From contig JADLBT010000335.1 of the NCBI GenBank assembly GCA_020847555.1, positions 1-9,851 on the forward strand: a DNA stretch of 9,851 nucleotides, in the 5' to 3' direction. How positions within the stretch are numbered: position 1 is the stretch's first letter; the number at the start of each line of letters is the position of its first letter. The stretch comes from Gemmataceae bacterium. Its GTDB lineage: Bacteria; Planctomycetota; Planctomycetia; Gemmatales; Gemmataceae. Below are positions 6,559-9,851 of this stretch, in pieces. A program made the translations under genes and the position numbers. A model generated the notes under the pieces. That model searched no databases. It was not told the origin of the DNA and saw only the letters and a list, made by a program, of their open reading frames with translations.

Positions 6559-6643
6559 CCGGGTGACCGGATGACCGGGTGACCGGGTGACCAAAGAACT
6601 CTGCCGGTCACCCGGTCACCCGGTCATCCGGTCACCCTGTCAC
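6555..6643. repeat. Tandem-and-inverted repeat (TGACCGGG units) starting at the tig stop codon
   Basis: Four copies of an 8-base unit (GTGACCGG, one with an A) plus a partial copy run from 6555 to 6592. Their reverse complement fills 6606-6643, and 13 bases (6593-6605) separate the arms. The inner 31 bases of each arm pair perfectly, and the full 38-base arms differ at one position (6560/6638). The tig stop TGA (6556-6558) is the first TGA of the array. In frame it reads VTRSPGHPVTRS-like peptides, which I recall from many spurious predictions, so it is probably a dispersed element. As RNA it would form a very stable hairpin between tig and clpP1. Confidence 0.9.
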
Positions 6644-6665
6644 CTGTCTAGAAGGAACCACCGCC

Positions 6666-7316
6666 ATGTTTGAGATGAACGACGGGTTGCCGGTCAACCC
6701 GATGGCCCAGCGCTACCGCGACTACGCCCGCCAGCGGCAGATGACGCTGGCCGACCTCCTCCTGGAAAATCGCATCGTCTTCCTCGGCAGCTCGCCGGAG
6801 GTCGGCGGCGATCCGCGCATTACCGACTACCTCGCGAACATCACGATCCAGAAACTGCTGTTCCTGCAGTACGAGAGCCGCACGCAGGAGATCCACTTTT
6901 ACATCAACTGCCCGGGCGGCTCGGTGACGGCGACGCTGGCCATCTACGACACCATGCAGTACATGGAGTGCCCGATCTCGACGTACTGCATGGGCCTGGC
7001 CGCCAGCGGAGCCGCGATCATCCTGGCCGCCGGGACGAAGGGCAAGCGCTACGCCCTGCCGAACTCGAAGGTCATGATCCACCAGCCGTGGGGCCAGGTC
7101 GGCGGCCAGATCACCGACATCGAGATCCAGGCCACCGAGATCATGAAGGAGCGGCACCGCCTCAACGAGATCCTCGCCCGCCACACCGGCCAGCCGCTCG
7201 AACGGATCGAGAAGGAGACGGATCGCGACCGCTACTTCACCGCCCAGGAGGCGAAGGATTTCGGCCTGGTCGATGAGGTAATCCAGAAGATCGCCGACGA
7301 GAAACCCAAGAAGTAG
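6666..7316 (+). CDS. clpP1: ATP-dependent Clp protease proteolytic subunit, first paralogue
   Basis: Serine peptidase subunit of the Clp barrel, degrading proteins fed in by an AAA+ unfoldase. Seen: catalytic Ser114 in [14 protein letters not shown], His139 in VMIHQP and Asp188 in DRDRYF, so the triad is complete; also [10 protein letters not shown] (80-89) and HTGQ (173-176). Length is 216. Two departures from ClpP2: the N-terminus (1-30) lacks the usual [25 protein letters not shown] axial-loop sequence, and [11 protein letters not shown] (41-51) is longer than the usual loop after the first strand. The nucleophile motif is ASGA rather than ASMGA. AAGGA (6652-6656) lies 9 bases before the ATG. 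It sits between tig and clpP2, suggesting a mixed ClpP1P2 complex; the stop TAG lies inside the next repeat. Confidence 0.93.
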   Translation: MFEMNDGLPVNPMAQRYRDYARQRQMTLADLLLENRIVFLGSSPEVGGDPRITDYLANITIQKLLFLQYESRTQEIHFYINCPGGSVTATLAIYDTMQYMECPISTYCMGLAASGAAIILAAGTKGKRYALPNSKVMIHQPWGQVGGQITDIEIQATEIMKERHRLNEILARHTGQPLERIEKETDRDRYFTAQEAKDFGLVDEVIQKIADEKPKK

Positions 7317-7389
7317 GCAGTCGGCAGAAGGCCGTGGGCAGAGAAAACCACCATCCCACTCTTCACTGCCGACCGCCTACTGCCTACTT
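7311..7389. repeat. Imperfect palindrome (TAGGCAGT units) overlapping the clpP1 stop codon
   Basis: AAGTAGGCAGT (7311-7321) pairs with ACTGCCTACTT (7379-7389), an 11-base perfect outer stem. Inside it CGGCAG (7322-7327) pairs with CTGCCG (7366-7371), with a 7-base bulge on the right arm. The clpP1 stop TAG (7314-7316) is within the left arm. The GGCAGT-type units resemble a dispersed repeat I have seen in GC-rich genomes, but copy number is untested. Confidence 0.7.
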
Positions 7390-7446
7390 TTCACTCAACC
7401 ACGACCCGCCCGGCGGCCGATGACTATTCTTGGCCCCGGGTGGCAC

Positions 7447-7450
7447 GGAG
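7447..7450 (+). promoter_or_regulatory. Ribosome-binding site deciding the clpP2 start
   Basis: GGAG lies 8 bases before the ATG at 7459. The earlier in-frame ATG at 7420 has no comparable site. The 7459 start gives MPLVPYVVE, the usual beginning of bacterial ClpP. Confidence 0.6.
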
Positions 7451-7458
7451 CCCTTGCC

Positions 7459-8073
7459 ATGCCACTTGTACCTTATGTGGTCGAGCGCAGCGGGCGCGAA
7501 GAGCGCGTCTTCGACATTTACAGCCGGCTGCTCAAGGACCGCATCATCTTCCTTCAGGGTGCGATCGACGACAACAGCGCCAACCTGATCGTGGCGCAGA
7601 TGCTGTTCCTGCAGTTCGACGACCCCAAGGCCGACATCCACCTGTACATCAACTCGCCCGGCGGGTCGGTGACGGCCGGGCTGAGCATCTACGACACGAT
7701 GCAGTATGTGACGTGCGACGTCGCGACCTACTGTATCGGTCAGGCGGCGAGCATGGGGGCGGTCCTGCTGTGCGCCGGCACCAGGGGAAAACGCAACGCC
7801 CTGCCGCACGCGCGCGTCATGATCCACCAGCCGCTCGCCGGCACCGAGGGCACGACGACCGAGATCCTCCTGCACCTCAAGGAGTTCCAGCGCCTCAAGA
7901 AGGAACTGAACGAGATCCTCCTGCGGCACACCGGCCAGACGCTGGAGAAGATCGAGAAGGACACGGACCGGGACAAGTTCATGTCCTCCCGCGAGGCCCA
8001 GGAGTACGGCATCGTCGATAACGTCCTGGAGCGGTTGCCCGCTGGGCAGGCCCAGCCCAGGCCGGCGACCTGA
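7459..8073 (+). CDS. clpP2: ATP-dependent Clp protease proteolytic subunit, second paralogue (canonical type)
   Basis: The more conventional of the two ClpP subunits. Seen, numbering from the 7459 start: the canonical axial-loop and first helix [42 protein letters not shown] (65-75), catalytic Ser98 in [14 protein letters not shown], His123 in VMIHQP and Asp172 in DRDKF. These lie one residue beyond the mature E. coli positions (97, 122, 171). Length is 204, with a short Pro-rich tail. The 7420 ATG would add 13 residues and is less likely. It lies 142 bases after clpP1, with a palindrome in between. Its conserved N-terminus makes it the likelier docking face for ClpX or another unfoldase, which is not encoded in this window. 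Confidence 0.94.
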   Translation: MPLVPYVVERSGREERVFDIYSRLLKDRIIFLQGAIDDNSANLIVAQMLFLQFDDPKADIHLYINSPGGSVTAGLSIYDTMQYVTCDVATYCIGQAASMGAVLLCAGTRGKRNALPHARVMIHQPLAGTEGTTTEILLHLKEFQRLKKELNEILLRHTGQTLEKIEKDTDRDKFMSSREAQEYGIVDNVLERLPAGQAQPRPAT

Positions 8074-8079
8074 CCAGCC

Positions 8080-8128
8080 GTGCCGGTCCCGGCGGGCGTG
8101 GCCCCAGGCTCCGCCCGCCGGGCGGCAC
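8080..8128. terminator. GC-rich hairpin after clpP2 (terminator or repeat)
   Basis: CCCGGCGGGCG (8088-8098) pairs perfectly with CGCCCGCCGGG (8112-8122). An outer GTGCC (8080-8084)/GGCAC (8124-8128) lengthens the stem. It begins 7 bases after the clpP2 stop. No T-run follows, so a simple intrinsic terminator is not supported. It may reduce read-through into the next gene or be another dispersed palindrome. Confidence 0.5.
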
Positions 8129-8155
8129 GATGTACCCGGCAGAAGGGTCAAGAGT

Positions 8156-8938
8156 ATGTCGGCAGGACGCCAGCTCGCGCTCTTTTCCCTGGTGCCGCTG
8201 CTTGTCCCCCTCATCGCCGGCTGTCGCGGCCCGGACCTCGTCACGCCCGACCTGCGGCTCCAGGCCGCTCACATCGAGGAACTGCACGCCGAGATCCGCC
8301 ACGGCGAGTTCGCTGCCAAGGCTGCCGATCCCAACGACGACGCGGCGCGCACGACGGCGTACCGGGACGGTTCGGCGGCCTCGGTCGTTCGCCGTCTCGT
8401 CCTGGCTCCCGCGACCGGCGGCCTTGATGCCGATGGGCGCGAGGGGGACGAGGCGTTACGGATCGCCCTGGAGCCGCGCGACCGCCGTAACCGCCCGGTC
8501 CGGGCCGAGGGGTCGCTGCAAATCGACGTCCATCAGATTGGCGTGACGGGCATGAAGGTGCTGCTCTGCTCCTACGACGTGCCAGCCGAGCAACTGGCCG
8601 GCGCGTGGCGTGCCGACTGGTCCGGTTCCCGCTACACGCTCACGCTGCCGTGGAAGGCCGCCCCGACCACCGAGCAGTTGCGGGTGACGGCTCGCCTCAC
8701 CCTTGCGGACGGCACCCGTCACGAGACAGAGCGCGAGATCCGGGTTCGCCCTGGCCCGTCGGAGTGGCGGCCGCACGTCGAGCCGGAAACGGACCGCGGC
8801 CTGGAGGCTGGGCACGCCGGCGGGGTGGTCCGGGCGTCGGCCTACCAGGGCACGCCCCCGCCGGTGACCTGGGAGCCGACGCCACTCTCCGGTGCGGTTC
8901 GGCTGCGGCGGCCGATTCCTCTGACGGGGGGTCTGTAG
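8156..8938 (+). CDS. Predicted lipoprotein of unknown function
   Basis: Not a family I can name. Seen: a 22-residue signal sequence with a hydrophobic core ending in the lipobox LIAGC, Cys23 being the expected lipidation site, so the protein should be anchored in a membrane and face the periplasm. Residues about 30-50 (LRLQAAHIEELHAEI) look like a short helix or coiled coil. Residues about 100-205 alternate hydrophobic and polar positions, with ALRIALEPRD, GSLQIDV, CSYDVPAEQL and YTLTLPW, suggesting a beta-sandwich-like domain. The last 55 residues are Pro/Gly-rich and look disordered. AGAAGGG (8141-8147) lies 8 bases before the ATG, supporting this start. It lies 82 bases after clpP2 across a hairpin, and ends 26 bases before the convergent zinc-ribbon gene. 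Confidence 0.8.
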   Translation: MSAGRQLALFSLVPLLVPLIAGCRGPDLVTPDLRLQAAHIEELHAEIRHGEFAAKAADPNDDAARTTAYRDGSAASVVRRLVLAPATGGLDADGREGDEALRIALEPRDRRNRPVRAEGSLQIDVHQIGVTGMKVLLCSYDVPAEQLAGAWRADWSGSRYTLTLPWKAAPTTEQLRVTARLTLADGTRHETEREIRVRPGPSEWRPHVEPETDRGLEAGHAGGVVRASAYQGTPPPVTWEPTPLSGAVRLRRPIPLTGGL

Positions 8939-8964
8939 AAGCCCGCGCAGCAGGCACAGTGGAC

Positions 8965-9222
8965 TTACCAGCGCGAAAGCACGTCCATCGCCAGTTTCCC
9001 GAGGCTCTCCTCACAAACCGACACGGCCTCCCCGCAGTCGGGGCAGGAAATCGCGCCGCGCTCGGTCAGTGCGGTGAAGATCATGTCCTCGAACGTCTCC
9101 CCGTCGCCCAGACCGAACCAGGGGCCGTCCTCGGCCATCCGCTCCATCACCTCCGACATGGACGCCTCCGGCGGAGCAACAAAACGGCAGCCGCAGTTGG
9201 TGCAGTACAACTCGATCTGCAT
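8965..9222 (-). CDS. Small CxxC/CxxC putative zinc-ribbon protein
   Basis: An 85-residue protein of unknown function. Seen: Cys7-x2-Cys10 with Cys12 close by near the N-terminus (YCTNCGC), and Cys60-x2-Cys63 (ISCPDCG) with Cys70 near the C-terminus, a spacing suited to one tetracysteine metal site. Between them is a 47-residue acidic, Met-rich stretch (SEVMERMAEDGPWFGLGDGE) that is unusually long for a simple zinc ribbon. The ATG at 9222 is supported by GGAGGT (9228-9233) 5 bases upstream. The longer open frame up to 9477 crosses a promoter-like element and is not used. No signal peptide is seen, so it is probably cytoplasmic. It is convergent with the lipoprotein gene, and no clear terminator lies in the 26-base gap. 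Confidence 0.8.
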   Translation of the reverse strand: MQIELYCTNCGCRFVAPPEASMSEVMERMAEDGPWFGLGDGETFEDMIFTALTERGAISCPDCGEAVSVCEESLGKLAMDVLSRW

Positions 9223-9318
9223 GGGACACCTCCGTGGTTCCGACAGGGAAGTTGGCAGTGCGACTCTCTGTTCTGCAATTGCAATACCAAAATCCCTCCG
9301 GCAGATGTGGACGCCTCT

Positions 9319-9324
9319 ATTATA
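9319..9324 (-). promoter_or_regulatory. Candidate -10 of the zinc-ribbon gene
   Basis: TATAAT on the minus strand, preceded by GCGA, gives a predicted start near 9312 and a leader of about 90 bases. No good -35 hexamer is present at 16-18 bases. The leader contains the palindrome TGCAATTGCA (9274-9283), a possible binding site. Confidence 0.5.
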
Positions 9325-9378
9325 TCGCAACCGCTTATACCCCATGTGCTTGAGACCGCCTTTTGCCTGGGCGGGCTG

Positions 9379-9409
9379 GACAGGGTAGCGAAGCGGAGCG
9401 GACCCTGTC
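9379..9409. repeat. Palindrome GACAGGGT / ACCCTGTC
   Basis: A perfect 8-base inverted repeat (9379-9386 and 9402-9409) encloses AGCGAAGCGGAGCGG. The loop is purine- and GC-rich. It lies upstream of the zinc-ribbon promoter, near no coding end. It resembles a short dispersed repeat, but only one copy is present here. Confidence 0.55.
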
Positions 9410-9467
9410 GAGAGGGCGTTTAACCAATTGACACCTGCGCTTGCAAAAAGGTGCGCCGCGGAGTGTG

Positions 9468-9515
9468 AAAACGCCACGGCCCGCGGGGTCGGAGGAAGTC
9501 CGGACCCGCGGGCCG
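9468..9515 (-). terminator. Terminator-like hairpin for the gene ending at 9543
   Basis: On the minus strand, CGGCCCGCGGG (9505-9515, read in reverse) pairs with its complement at 9477-9487. Five bases after the stem comes a TTTT run (9468-9471). It lies 27 bases downstream of the stop codon of the partial gene to the right. The T-run is short and offset, so this is a probable rather than certain intrinsic terminator. Confidence 0.55.
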
Positions 9516-9542
9516 CGAGGATCGCTCTCCGGTTACGCGGGG

Positions 9543-9851
9543 TTACTCCTTGCCCCCGCTGTTACCCTCGAGTCCCACGCTGTAGGCCACCAGGGCCGAG
9601 TGGGTCGCCTGGTAAGCTCCCTCGTCGCCCGGGGTGGCTGGAGCGAAGTGGAGGCCGTTGCGGACCATGTACTCAACCAGTTCCTGCACCGTCTTGGGGC
9701 CGCCGGAGAACCGCGACTGGAAGTCGAGGTAGGCGGCCGCGTCGCCGCGCTCCAGGGCGATCAGGGCAGCGTCGAAGTCGTTCAGGAAGCGGTTCGCGTC
9801 CAGGTACTGCCGCGTCGGCACGTCCAGAACGCTCTTGGTCAGCGTCGTCCG
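9543..9851 (-). CDS. Unrecognised protein, C-terminal about 102 residues (start beyond window)
   Basis: The frame is open from the right window edge to the TAA at 9543-9545, so the gene begins outside. The GTG at 9821 is possible, but the frame continues upstream with RTTLTKSVLDV, so it is probably internal. I do not recognise the family. Seen: a mostly helical, soluble segment with acidic residues (ANRFLNDFDAALIALERGDA), then KTVQELVEYMVRNGLHFAPA, then ATHSALVAYSVGLEGNSGGK at the end. There is no cysteine, no metal motif and no membrane segment in this part. Codon style matches the neighbours. A terminator-like hairpin follows, so it is likely the last gene of its own unit. Confidence 0.65.
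   Translation of the reverse strand, partial: RTTLTKSVLDVPTRQYLDANRFLNDFDAALIALERGDAAAYLDFQSRFSGGPKTVQELVEYMVRNGLHFAPATPGDEGAYQATHSALVAYSVGLEGNSGGKE

Larger units (their letters stand above)
9223..9542. other. Gene-free stretch upstream of the zinc-ribbon gene
   Basis: About 320 bases without a supported gene. It holds, from left to right: the ribosome site and leader of the zinc-ribbon gene; a perfect 10-base palindrome TGCAATTGCA (9274-9283) in that leader; a -10-like TATAAT on the minus strand (9319-9324); an inverted repeat at 9379-9409; and a terminator-like hairpin at 9477-9515. It is partly more AT-rich than the neighbouring genes. Confidence 0.7.

Noticed and set aside
4813..6594. 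A 593-codon open frame on the minus strand opposite tig
   Set aside because: It is antisense to trigger factor, Leu/Arg/Asp-rich without motifs, and its ends lie in a repeat and the tRNA.
6555..6643. CRISPR-like array because of regular short units
   Set aside because: The units are 8 bases, directly adjacent without spacers, and mirrored as a hairpin. No cas gene is present.
7420..7458. A 13-residue N-terminal extension of ClpP2
   Set aside because: There is no ribosome site before 7420, and the MPLVPYVVE start at 7459 matches the family.
9428..9433. TTGACA on the plus strand as a -35 box
   Set aside because: No -10 is found 16-18 bases downstream and no plus-strand gene follows.
9223..9477. 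An N-terminal extension of the zinc-ribbon protein
   Set aside because: It overlaps a TATAAT element, a palindrome and a clear GGAGGT before the ATG at 9222.

Overview
The window looks like chromosomal DNA of a planctomycete, most likely a Gemmataceae-type organism. It is strongly GC-rich by eye. It carries a complete hpnC-hpnD-hpnE squalene module, a trigger factor gene followed by two different clpP genes, and small unassigned proteins in a style I associate with that group. The lineage call is an inference from gene content and codon style, not from a marker gene.

Left half, minus strand (transcribed right to left): hpnC (3638-4558), hpnD (2705-3571), hpnE (1262-2608) and the start of a cardiolipin synthase gene (1-1132, running off the window). 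HpnC, HpnD and HpnE together convert two farnesyl diphosphates to squalene through presqualene diphosphate and hydroxysqualene. The next gene makes cardiolipin, so the block is about membrane lipids. No squalene cyclase, squalene epoxidase or C30 carotenoid gene is in the window, so the fate of the squalene cannot be read here.

Centre: a divergent region (4559-4786) holds a weak promoter almost on top of the hpnC start and a clear promoter (TATAAT) driving tRNA-Gly(GCC) at 4787-4859. Plus-strand genes follow: trigger factor (4954-6558), clpP1 (6666-7316) and clpP2 (7459-8073). This is a protein folding and degradation block: a ribosome-bound chaperone plus a probable two-subunit ClpP protease, with no clpX or clpA in the window. 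A predicted lipoprotein gene (8156-8938) follows on the same strand.

Right end, minus strand: an 85-residue CxxC/CxxC putative zinc-ribbon protein (8965-9222) with its own promoter-like -10, a gene-free stretch of about 320 bases with two palindromes, one of them terminator-like, and the C-terminal part of an unrecognised protein (9543 to the window edge).

The most unusual feature is the intergenic DNA. Nearly every gap holds a different palindrome. Several begin at, or include, the stop codon of the upstream gene (hpnC, tig, clpP1). Their sequences resemble several dispersed-repeat families. I do not see a defence system, mobile element, CRISPR array or obviously new enzyme system here.
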